Assembly: GCF_011806575.1 (NCBI RefSeq)
Contig: NZ_JAATOO010000011.1
Coordinates: forward strand, 92,023-156,022
DNA: 64,000 nucleotides
Direction: 5' to 3'
Source of the DNA: Vibrio hepatarius
Lineage (GTDB): Bacteria; Pseudomonadota; Gammaproteobacteria; Enterobacterales; Vibrionaceae
The notes beneath the pieces are model-generated. The model searched no databases and was not told where the DNA came from. It saw only the letters and a program-made list of their open reading frames with translations. How positions within the stretch are numbered: the first letter of the stretch is position 1; every line of letters begins with the position of its first letter. Positions 20,317 through 28,093 of this stretch are shown here, in pieces. The translations under genes and the position numbers were made by a program.

Positions 20317-20486
20317 CGTTATGATTGGCGTTCAAGTTAAGCCAAGCAGGTAACAGAAATATGACACTGCGTTCAGCGTCATTTTTTAAGCAAATGAAAC
20401 ATAAGTGACACGAAAAATAACAAAAACTGTCAATGGAACTGCGATAAACCGTCACACTCGCCCCATAGCATACAAAGCGAACTTAC

Positions 20487-20498
20487 TGACCTAGTCCA
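20487..20498. promoter_or_regulatory. Operator for the GntR/UTRA regulator (site 2)
   Basis: TGACCTAGTCCA differs from site 1 at one base. It lies 14 bases before the first ATG of the uptake operon, overlapping the leader just ahead of the ribosome site, where a repressor would block transcription. Confidence 0.7.
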
Positions 20499-20512
20499 GA
20501 AGGATAGAGACA

Positions 20513-21580
20513 ATGAAAACTTTGCTTTGCCGCACTACCGCGCTGTCTGCAGCGTTAATTGCTACCGCTTTTTCTGCGCACACTATTGCCAAAGACACAG
20601 ACCTACAATCACTGGTGAAAGCAGCGCAGAAAGAAGGCGCGGTTTACAGCGTAGGCATGCCTGATAGTTGGGCAAATTGGAAAGGTACTTGGGCGGATTT
20701 GAAATCAAACTATGGTTTAAAGCACCAAGATACCGATATGAGCTCGGCGCAAGAGATTGCGAAATTTGAAGCAGAGAAAAAGAAAGCAACCGCAGACATC
20801 GGCGATGTAGGCTTTGCTTTTGCTCGCGTTGCGGTTAAGAAAGGCGTCACGCAACCATACAAACCGACAACATGGAGCGAAATCCCTGATTGGGCAAAAG
20901 ACAAGGATGGCCACTGGGCACTCGCTTACACAGGCACAATCTCGTTTATCTCCAACAATAATCTAGTCAAAGACGCACCACAATCTTGGGACGACTTACT
21001 CAAAGGCGACTACAAAGTAACCGTGGGTGACGTCGGCGTGGCAGCCCAAGCAAACAACGCGGTACTTGCTGCAGCATTTGCTAAAGGCGGCAACGAGTCT
21101 AACCTCAAACCAGCCATTGAGTTCTTCAGCGAACTCGCAAAACAAGGTCGTCTGTCGTTCACCGATCCAAACATCGCGAACTTAGAAAAAGGTGAAGTGG
21201 AAGTTGCCATCATGTGGGACTTTAACGCGTTGAACTACCGCGACCAAATCGACCGTGAACGCTTTACAGTGGCGATTCCACAAGATGGTTCTGTGATTTC
21301 TGGCTACACCACCATCATCAACAAATACGCGCAGAATCCGAATGCGGCGAAGCTGGCACGTGAGTACATCTTTAGCGACCAAGGACAAATCAACCTGGCT
21401 GAGGGCTATGCGCGTCCAATCCGTAGCAATGTCACTCTTCCTCAATCAATCAAAGACAAGCTGCTACCCAACGACCAGTACACCAACGTACACCCGGTCA
21501 CGAACTTTAAAGCATGGGAAAAATCAGCGCGCAAACTGCCACGTCAATGGCAAGAAAGCGTGCTAATCCACCAGCAATAA
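20513..21580 (+). CDS. ABC transporter periplasmic substrate-binding protein
   Basis: A 355-residue binding protein with a cleavable signal peptide (residues 1-26, cleavage after SAHTIA). The mature protein has the two-lobed type II fold pattern of the spermidine/iron/2-aminoethylphosphonate group, with GYTTIINKYAQNP and YARPIRS near the end. AAGGATAGAG precedes ATG 20513. It is the first gene of a tightly spaced operon with two permeases and an ATPase. The ligand is not identifiable from sequence; the downstream enzymes suggest a phosphate ester or phosphonate. A GntR operator lies just ahead of the gene. Confidence 0.92.
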   Translation: MKTLLCRTTALSAALIATAFSAHTIAKDTDLQSLVKAAQKEGAVYSVGMPDSWANWKGTWADLKSNYGLKHQDTDMSSAQEIAKFEAEKKKATADIGDVGFAFARVAVKKGVTQPYKPTTWSEIPDWAKDKDGHWALAYTGTISFISNNNLVKDAPQSWDDLLKGDYKVTVGDVGVAAQANNAVLAAAFAKGGNESNLKPAIEFFSELAKQGRLSFTDPNIANLEKGEVEVAIMWDFNALNYRDQIDRERFTVAIPQDGSVISGYTTIINKYAQNPNAAKLAREYIFSDQGQINLAEGYARPIRSNVTLPQSIKDKLLPNDQYTNVHPVTNFKAWEKSARKLPRQWQESVLIHQQ

Positions 21581-21589
21581 GAGGTCACT

Positions 21590-22396
21590 ATGAGCAATAA
21601 GGTTATCCTTGTTGTTCTGGATGGACTGAACTATCAGGTAGCCCGCGACTGCATGGGCTACCTAAACGGTCTTTTGGAACAACAACGCGCTACTCTCTAC
21701 CCGGTTCAGTGCGAACTACCATCGATGTCTCGCCCGCTATACGAATGCATCCTTACTGGTGTCAGGCCGGTCGAGAGCGGTATCGTCAACAACAACATCA
21801 TTCGCTTATCTAAGCATGACTCGATTTTCAGCTTAGCAAAGTCACAAGGTAAAGTGACCGCCGCAGCCGCTTACCATTGGGTCAGCGAATTGTACAATCG
21901 TGCGCCGTTTGACGCAGCGCGCGATCGATTCACTAATGACAAGAACTTAAACATTCAGCACGGCTGCTTTTATCACTGGGACCACTACCCCGATGAAGCG
22001 TTGTTCCTCGATGCAGAGCATCTACGTCGTACCTATCAGCCAGATTTCCTCTTGATTCATCCGATGAACATCGATGATCTCGGACACAAGTTCGGCTTAG
22101 ATTCGCGCCAGTACAGAAACAGTGCCCGCGCAGCCGACATCTACTTATCAAACTACATTGAACAATGGCTCAGTGATGGCTACCAAGTGATCATCACCAG
22201 TGATCACGGAATGAATAACGATTTGTCGCATGGTGGCATTCTACCGGAAGAGCGCGAAGTGCCATTCTTTGTGATTGGTGATCGATTCACCCATCAAGAG
22301 TGCCACATCAACCAGACCGATATCTGCGGCATCGTGTGTCAGCTCCTCGGCCTTGAACACCAAAAACCTTACTCTCAGGGATTGTTAGCATTATGA
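21590..22396 (+). CDS. Alkaline-phosphatase-superfamily phosphodiesterase/phosphonate hydrolase
   Basis: A 268-residue cytoplasmic enzyme without signal peptide. It shows the two-metal site of the nucleotide pyrophosphatase/phosphonoacetate hydrolase group: first Asp in VVLDGLN, nucleophile segment PSMSRPLYECILTG where Ser replaces the commoner Thr, then NIDDLGHKFG, TSDHGMNND and LSHGG supplying Asp/His ligands. It starts 9 bases after the binding-protein gene and overlaps the next permease gene by 4 bases (ATGA). Being cytoplasmic and inside an import operon, it probably cleaves the imported substrate. Phosphodiester, phosphonoacetate-like and phosphomonoester substrates all remain possible. 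Confidence 0.88.
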   Translation: MSNKVILVVLDGLNYQVARDCMGYLNGLLEQQRATLYPVQCELPSMSRPLYECILTGVRPVESGIVNNNIIRLSKHDSIFSLAKSQGKVTAAAAYHWVSELYNRAPFDAARDRFTNDKNLNIQHGCFYHWDHYPDEALFLDAEHLRRTYQPDFLLIHPMNIDDLGHKFGLDSRQYRNSARAADIYLSNYIEQWLSDGYQVIITSDHGMNNDLSHGGILPEEREVPFFVIGDRFTHQECHINQTDICGIVCQLLGLEHQKPYSQGLLAL

Positions 22397-23295
22397 GCAG
22401 TTCTGCCATCTCTCAAACGCAACAAGTACCAAAAAATAGGATGTTAACGTCGCTTCACCGCTTTAAGCCGTTAATTTGGGTCACGCCGTTTGCGCTGTTT
22501 TTTTATCTGTTTCAGCTAGCGCCAATGATTTGGGTGCTGATTAACAGCTTTGTCTACGAAGAGGAATTTTCACTAGAGAATTACCTTGAGATCCTCGACT
22601 CTGACTTTATGTTGCAAGCCTTTGGCAACAGCCTGTGGTTGGCGGTGTGGTCGAGTGTGTTTGGCTTGGCGATCGCAACCCTATTGGTGTCATCATTGCG
22701 CCGACTGGACTCTAAAATCCGTGACGGTGTGATTGCCTTTACCAATATGAGCAGCAACTTTGCCGGCGTGCCACTATCATTCGCGTTCATCATCATCCTC
22801 GGTACCAACGGAGCCATTACCCTGTTGCTCAAACAGTATGGACTGATTGGCGATTTTGACCTTTACGGCAAGTGGGGACTGCTGGCGATTTATGTCTACT
22901 TCCAGATCCCGCTCGCGGTGCTTCTTCTATACCCTGCGTTTGATGCGTTGAGCGATGATTGGCAATCCGCCGCGTCCCTACTAGGCGCGAACACCGCGCA
23001 GTACTGGACCAAAATCGCCTTACCTTTGTTATCTCCTGCTCTGTTTGGCACCTTCATCATTCTCGTCGCCAATGCCATGGGCGCTTACGCCAGTGTTTAC
23101 GCTCTGACGTCGGGGAACTACAACGTCATTACTATTCGTATTGCCAGCTTGGTTTCAGGTGACCTGTTCTTAGAACCGAATCTCGCCGCCGCTATCTCGG
23201 TAATGCTGATGCTGCTACTCGCTTTCATCACTGTCATTAACCAGTGGCTTATTTCCAAGAGTTACGCAGGGAAGAAATCCAATGCAACACGTTAA
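22393..23295 (+). CDS. ABC transporter permease, first subunit
   Basis: A 300-residue inner-membrane permease with about six hydrophobic segments and the coupling loop SLLGANTAQYWTKIALPLL (EAA-type motif with conserved Gly and Leu-Pro) near residue 195. It overlaps the preceding enzyme gene by 4 bases and the next permease by 14 bases, indicating translational coupling. It pairs with the second permease to form the channel for the solute delivered by the binding protein at 20513. Confidence 0.92.
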   Translation: MSSSAISQTQQVPKNRMLTSLHRFKPLIWVTPFALFFYLFQLAPMIWVLINSFVYEEEFSLENYLEILDSDFMLQAFGNSLWLAVWSSVFGLAIATLLVSSLRRLDSKIRDGVIAFTNMSSNFAGVPLSFAFIIILGTNGAITLLLKQYGLIGDFDLYGKWGLLAIYVYFQIPLAVLLLYPAFDALSDDWQSAASLLGANTAQYWTKIALPLLSPALFGTFIILVANAMGAYASVYALTSGNYNVITIRIASLVSGDLFLEPNLAAAISVMLMLLLAFITVINQWLISKSYAGKKSNATR

Positions 23296-24070
23296 TACAA
23301 CTTGGCACAAAACCGTGGTTTATTCGATTGTTGGGATCATGCTGATTCCGATTCTCGCCACTTTCATTTATTCGATCTCATCCCGTTGGGGCGCTACGAT
23401 TCTTCCTGACGGCTTAACCTTTGACTGGTATCTCAAACTGCTGATTGACCCACGCTTTATTGAGTCATTTGGCCGCTCACTGTTCATCGGTATTTCGTCG
23501 CTGCTGCTCAGCGTGGTGTTGATCCTGCCCGCCATCTTCGTCGTGTTTTACTACTTTCCTAAACTCGACAAGCTGATGAACTTATTGATTCTTCTGCCGT
23601 TTGCCGTTCCGCCTGTCGTGTCATCGGTTGGCTTGCTACAGCTTTACGCCGACAGCGAAATTGCACTGGTCGGCACGCCGTGGATACTGATTGGCACATA
23701 CTTCACGATTGCATTGCCGTTCATGTATCGCGCGATCGCAAATAGCTTTGATGCGATCAATCTGCACGATTTGATGGACGCCGCTCACCTGCTTGGCGCG
23801 AGCACCACGAAAGCATTTGTGTTGATCGTGTTACCCAATATCAAAAAAGGCTTGATGGCGTCACTGTTTCTCTCGTTTTCATTCTTATTGGGCGAGTTCG
23901 TCTTCGCCAATATTTTGGTCGGTACTCGTTACGAGACGCTGCAAATCTATCTCTACAACATGCGCCAAACCAGTGGTCACTTTACCTCGGCGCTGGTGAT
24001 GACCTACTTCCTGTTTATTTTCTTACTGACTTGGTTGGCAAGTCGTTTCAGCCAAGGAGCGAAATCATGA
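23282..24070 (+). CDS. ABC transporter permease, second subunit
   Basis: A 262-residue membrane protein with about six helices and an EAA-type loop (AAHLLGASTTKAFVLIVLPNI near residue 174). It belongs to the same binding-protein-dependent family as its neighbour. Its stop codon overlaps the ATPase start (ATGA). The pair is typical of 2-aminoethylphosphonate, spermidine/putrescine and ferric importers. Confidence 0.92.
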   Translation: MQHVNTTWHKTVVYSIVGIMLIPILATFIYSISSRWGATILPDGLTFDWYLKLLIDPRFIESFGRSLFIGISSLLLSVVLILPAIFVVFYYFPKLDKLMNLLILLPFAVPPVVSSVGLLQLYADSEIALVGTPWILIGTYFTIALPFMYRAIANSFDAINLHDLMDAAHLLGASTTKAFVLIVLPNIKKGLMASLFLSFSFLLGEFVFANILVGTRYETLQIYLYNMRQTSGHFTSALVMTYFLFIFLLTWLASRFSQGAKS

Positions 24071-25086
24071 GTTACGTAACCGCACAACAACTCAGCAAAT
24101 CATTTGCTGACAACACGGTGTTTGAAGACATCCATTTTACGATTGAAAAGGGTGAATTTATCACTCTGCTAGGACCGAGCGGCTGTGGTAAGTCGACCCT
24201 TTTAAGAAGCCTCGCGGGACTCAACCCAGTCGACAACGGCCAAATTTGGGTAGACGGCGAAGAGATCACCCATCAAGCGCCACAACAACGCGGCATTGGT
24301 ATGGTGTTCCAATCGTATGCCCTATTCCCCAACATGACTGTTGAAGCCAACATTGCTTTCGGCCTGAAAATGAAAGGTTTATCAAGCTCAGCTATTAAGC
24401 CGGATGTAGCAAAAGTGATTGAACTGGTTGAGTTAACAGGCAAAGAGCACCATTACCCGCATCAACTGTCCGGCGGACAAAAGCAGCGCGTCGCGCTGGC
24501 TCGTGCACTGGTGGTGAAACCTCGCATTCTGTTATTGGACGAACCACTTTCCGCGTTGGATGCCAAAATCCGCAAACACTTGCGCCAGCAAATTCGTGAT
24601 ATCCAGAAAGAGATGAACCTCACCACCATTTTCGTCACGCACGACCAAGAAGAAGCGATGATCATGTCAGACCGCATCTTTTTGATGAACAAAGGTGAGA
24701 TCGTGCAAGCCGGCACTCCAGAAGATATTTACACCCAACCAGCGGATGAGTTCGTTGCAGGATTTATGGGCCACTACAACCTAGTGACAGCCGATAAAGC
24801 CAAAGACTGGTTTAACATTGAAGCCGATTCCAAGGTTGCGATACGCCCAGAATCTATCTATGTCAAAGAAGCGGGGCGTCACTACGGTAGCCACATTTCT
24901 GCCCCACAACTTGCGACCATCAAAAACCATCAACTGCTTGGCAACGTGATTCGCTACCAAGTCGATGTACAACAGTGCGAACTGACCGTTGATTTACTCA
25001 ACCGTTCATCTGAGCGATTATTAGCTAATGGTAGCCAACTTGAGCTTCTGTTTAACCTCAACGAAATCCAGCCAGTGAGAGCCTGA
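24067..25086 (+). CDS. ABC transporter ATP-binding protein
   Basis: A 339-residue ATPase that powers import through the two preceding permeases. Walker A GPSGCGKST, Q-loop MVFQSYALFPNM, signature LSGGQKQRVALARAL, Walker B ILLLDEPLSALD and the switch His in FVTHDQEEA are all intact. The C-terminal ~100 residues look like a TOBE-type regulatory domain (VAIRPESIYV). I take ATG 24067, preceded by AAGGAG at the right distance; the open frame from 24031 has no ribosome site. Confidence 0.95.
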   Translation: MSYVTAQQLSKSFADNTVFEDIHFTIEKGEFITLLGPSGCGKSTLLRSLAGLNPVDNGQIWVDGEEITHQAPQQRGIGMVFQSYALFPNMTVEANIAFGLKMKGLSSSAIKPDVAKVIELVELTGKEHHYPHQLSGGQKQRVALARALVVKPRILLLDEPLSALDAKIRKHLRQQIRDIQKEMNLTTIFVTHDQEEAMIMSDRIFLMNKGEIVQAGTPEDIYTQPADEFVAGFMGHYNLVTADKAKDWFNIEADSKVAIRPESIYVKEAGRHYGSHISAPQLATIKNHQLLGNVIRYQVDVQQCELTVDLLNRSSERLLANGSQLELLFNLNEIQPVRA

Positions 25087-25087
25087 T

Positions 25088-25747
25088 ATGTCTAAGCCTT
25101 TATACGTTTTTGATATGGACGAAACCTTAATCAACGCTGACTGCGCAATGATTTGGAACGCTTTCTTAGTCGAAAAAGGCATCGCAACCGACCCTGACTT
25201 TATCGAACAAGACCAACGCTTGATGGCGCTCTACAGCCAAGGGAAGATGGATATGGAAGACTACCTTGAGTTTTCTATTGCGCCGTTGACCTCAATACCC
25301 AAACCGCAAGTCAAAGCACTGGTCGAAGAGTGCGTTGTCGAGCGCATCTTACCGAAGCAGTTTGCACAGGCAAAATCTCTGATCGAACAGCTGCATAACA
25401 AGCAAATTGAAATGGTGATCATTTCTGCGTCAGTAACCTTTCTGGTTGAGACCGTCGGTGAACAATTGGGCATCCAGCACGCGCTCGGCATTGATTTGGT
25501 CGAAAAAGACGGTTGCTTTACCAGTGAGATTTCTGGCATCCCTAGCTACCGTGAAGGGAAAGTGTCGAGGTTACACCAGTGGCTAGCGGAGCAGCCTGAA
25601 TCTTACTCAGAGATCCACTTTTTCACCGACTCGATAAACGACTTACCACTGTGTGAAGCCGCAGACTTTGCCTACTTAGTTAACCCGTGCACTCAACTAA
25701 AGCAGTACGCAGACAGGCCAAACTGGCGCCTATTAGAGTGGCATTAG
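25088..25747 (+). CDS. HAD-IB family phosphatase
   Basis: A 219-residue cytoplasmic phosphatase of the SerB-like HAD-IB group. Motif I is FDMDETLI (Asp9 nucleophile, Asp11), motif II ISAS near residue 118, motif III a Lys in REGKVSRL, and motif IV FTDSINDLPL. A helical cap lies between motifs I and II. It begins one base after the ATPase stop, so it is the last gene of the uptake operon. Following the phosphodiesterase-like enzyme, it could remove phosphate from the product of the first cleavage; phosphocholine, phosphoethanolamine and glycerol phosphate are candidates. This is inference. Confidence 0.88.
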   Translation: MSKPLYVFDMDETLINADCAMIWNAFLVEKGIATDPDFIEQDQRLMALYSQGKMDMEDYLEFSIAPLTSIPKPQVKALVEECVVERILPKQFAQAKSLIEQLHNKQIEMVIISASVTFLVETVGEQLGIQHALGIDLVEKDGCFTSEISGIPSYREGKVSRLHQWLAEQPESYSEIHFFTDSINDLPLCEAADFAYLVNPCTQLKQYADRPNWRLLEWH

Positions 25748-26136
25748 TTCAACAACCTTGTAGCCCGAACTTTTCATTAGTGGAATTTATCTTTTCACTT
25801 TTGATTGTTTAAACAAACGTGACAAAAGTGTTACTTTAAACACCATTGGTTACACTGATATAAAGTGAAGTTAAAGACCGCAATAGCTTTATAACAGTTT
25901 GGATATGGATATTGGACCAAAAATCTCCAAACTAACAACTAAAAATTGTTGCCCTTTTTGCCCGCAAGGTTTGCCCACTTTGCGGGTTTTTTCTTTTTAA
26001 CACTCGCCACTTAGCACCCAGCTCACAGTTTTCCAATAAATTAATCATTTGATTAAATAACGTTGAATTATTCCCGTGTTGTTCACTTAAGCATCACTCT
26101 ATAATTAATCATCTGTTTAATATTGAGTGTTCAAGG
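25748..26136. other. Gene-free region with dyad and isolated terminator
   Basis: About 390 bases between the HAD gene and the TetR gene. A dyad CACTTTTG / CAAAAGTG (25796-25830) encloses the palindrome TTGTTTAAACAA. An isolated terminator lies at 25961-25992, over 200 bases from the last stop codon. A TATAAA near 25859 might start a short transcript that ends there. The A+T-rich remainder holds the TetR/efflux promoter. Confidence 0.5.
25961..25992 (+). terminator. Rho-independent terminator distant from any gene
   Basis: CCCGCAA / TTGCGGG stem with a twelve-base loop and six T residues. It could end a long 3' tail of the uptake operon or a separate small RNA. Confidence 0.75.
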
Positions 26137-26796
26137 ATGAGTCAACACCAACGCAAAGTCGGACGCCCGAGTGACAACATCGATGTTCGCGAAAAGCTAA
26201 TCCATCACGCGCGGGAACTGTTTGTTGTGATGGCGTATGACAAAGTCTCTACCCGGATGATCGCCACCAAGGCAGGAGTCAACGTTGCCATGATCCGTTA
26301 CTACTTTGGTAGCAAAGAAGGCTTGTTCGAAACCATGTTGCGCGAGACCCTCTCCCCGATACAAAAGCAGCTACAAACGCTCATTGCCGACAACTCTGAA
26401 AAAAACTTCCTCGATATCATGCGTACCTACTATCAGGAAATGATTAAAGTGCCGCAGTTTCCGCGTCTGGTCGCGCAAGTCATGCACATGCCACCATCTG
26501 AAACCCAGCGTAAGTTGCTGGAAAAAGTGTTCAGCGATATCAGTAAACCGATGCAAGGCATGATGTTTAACAAACTGGTTGATAGCGGGATCTTAAGAAA
26601 AGACGCCGACCCGAAACTGTGCCGCGTATCGTATATCAGTTTAATGGTCTTTCCCTTTATCGCACCACCAGCGTTGTTGTCAGTGCATGGCATCGAACTG
26701 TCAGAAGAATTCTTGAGTCAGTTGCTCGAACACAACATCAAATTAATGAAATATGGATTCCTAGATACCCAAGGCGGTAGTCATGAAAATCAATAA
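26137..26796 (+). CDS. TetR/AcrR family transcriptional regulator
   Basis: A 219-residue regulator with an N-terminal TetR helix-turn-helix (KVSTRMIATKAGVNVAMIRY then YFGSKEGLFETML, residues about 35-70) and a C-terminal helical ligand domain. CAAGG lies upstream of ATG 26137. Its 3' end overlaps the efflux adaptor gene by 14 bases, so it is co-transcribed with the pump it probably represses, an autoregulatory design common for RND systems. Confidence 0.93.
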   Translation: MSQHQRKVGRPSDNIDVREKLIHHARELFVVMAYDKVSTRMIATKAGVNVAMIRYYFGSKEGLFETMLRETLSPIQKQLQTLIADNSEKNFLDIMRTYYQEMIKVPQFPRLVAQVMHMPPSETQRKLLEKVFSDISKPMQGMMFNKLVDSGILRKDADPKLCRVSYISLMVFPFIAPPALLSVHGIELSEEFLSQLLEHNIKLMKYGFLDTQGGSHENQ

Positions 26797-28093
26797 AAAG
26801 CTTCTCTTCTTCCCTGCTCTTGCGGTTGGTATCGTTTTTCTCGTATTGGCTATCAAGCTCAAACCCGAGTTGCCAGTTAAACCCGCTGGAGACCGAGCAA
26901 GATTAGTCGAAACGATTCCACTGGAACTCAAAGCGATGGCTCCGGTAGCAGTCGGCTTTGGCAAGGTGGCGCCGAAAGTCGAGTGGAAAGCGATCGCAGA
27001 AGTCACGGGTAAAGTGATCTACCGTCATCCTCAACTTGAGAAAGGTCAAATACTCAAAGCGGGAACTGAGATCTTACGTATAGACCCGCTCGATTATGAG
27101 CTCAAACTGGTGCAAGCACAGGCTGATTTAAAGTCTTCTCAAACCTCTTTAGCCAAACTTAACCAAGAAGAAGCTAACCTCAAACAAACGCTCAAAATCG
27201 AAAAGAACCGTTTGGTGATTGCCAATAGAGAGCTGGAACGTAAACGCAACCTACGACAGAAGAATCTAACCTCGCAGTCAGACGTTGACCAACAAGAGCA
27301 GTCTGCCCTTTCGCAGCGCAAACTGGTGTTGGATATTGAAAATCAGATCGGTCTGATGCCTGACGAGAAGAAAGTCGCAGAAGCACTGGTGAAAGTGAGC
27401 GCAGCGAAAGTCGAAGAAGCGCAGCGTTCGCTGGACAAAACGGTGATCACGTTGCCAATGGACCTACGTATCTCGCAAGTGGAGATTGAGCAAGACCAAG
27501 TCGTCAACCTACAACAGACCATGTTCGTCGCTCACGGTATCAAGGTTATGGAAGTGGAAGCGCAACTATCAATCCACGATATGCGCACGCTGGCTTCAAG
27601 TATTGGCGAGTTCAGCCGTGACGAATCCGGTATCCCGCGTCCAGATATGACATTTGTTAAAGCTGAGATCGAACTGAACAGCGGCAACTTACACGCGACT
27701 TGGCCCGCACGCGTGTCTCGCATTAGTGAAACCGTCGACCCAAGTCAGGCAACCGCTGGCGTAATTTTAGAAATCAAGCAGGACTATCGAGACCTAAGCC
27801 CAAGCAGCACACCTCCACTGGTCAATGGCATGTTCGTTCGCGCCAACATTGAAGGCCAAGAAAACCCGAGTTGGGTGATCCCAGAACGCGCCTTGCACGG
27901 TGACAAAGTCTATATCAAAGATGAAAACAACACGCTAAAAATTGTTACGGTTGATGTGCTCTATCGCCGCGATAATCAAGTGATTATCGATGGTGAGTTG
28001 ATGCAAGGCGAACGCTTGGTGATCAATGATGTGTTGCCAGCAATCGAAGGAATGGCGCTTAAAGAAGCAAACCACGAGGAGTCTGATTCATGA
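26783..28093 (+). CDS. RND efflux periplasmic adaptor (HlyD/AcrA family)
   Basis: A 436-residue membrane fusion protein that bridges the RND pump to an outer-membrane channel. An N-terminal hydrophobic anchor (residues about 6-25) is followed by a lipoyl-like strand (VTGKVIYRHPQLEKGQILKA), a long coiled-coil hairpin (about 112-220), then beta-barrel and membrane-proximal domains (VPAI-type segments near 350-420). It overlaps the TetR gene by 14 bases and the pump gene by 4 bases. No outer-membrane factor gene is adjacent, so a general TolC is presumably used. Confidence 0.93.
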   Translation: MKINKKLLFFPALAVGIVFLVLAIKLKPELPVKPAGDRARLVETIPLELKAMAPVAVGFGKVAPKVEWKAIAEVTGKVIYRHPQLEKGQILKAGTEILRIDPLDYELKLVQAQADLKSSQTSLAKLNQEEANLKQTLKIEKNRLVIANRELERKRNLRQKNLTSQSDVDQQEQSALSQRKLVLDIENQIGLMPDEKKVAEALVKVSAAKVEEAQRSLDKTVITLPMDLRISQVEIEQDQVVNLQQTMFVAHGIKVMEVEAQLSIHDMRTLASSIGEFSRDESGIPRPDMTFVKAEIELNSGNLHATWPARVSRISETVDPSQATAGVILEIKQDYRDLSPSSTPPLVNGMFVRANIEGQENPSWVIPERALHGDKVYIKDENNTLKIVTVDVLYRRDNQVIIDGELMQGERLVINDVLPAIEGMALKEANHEESDS

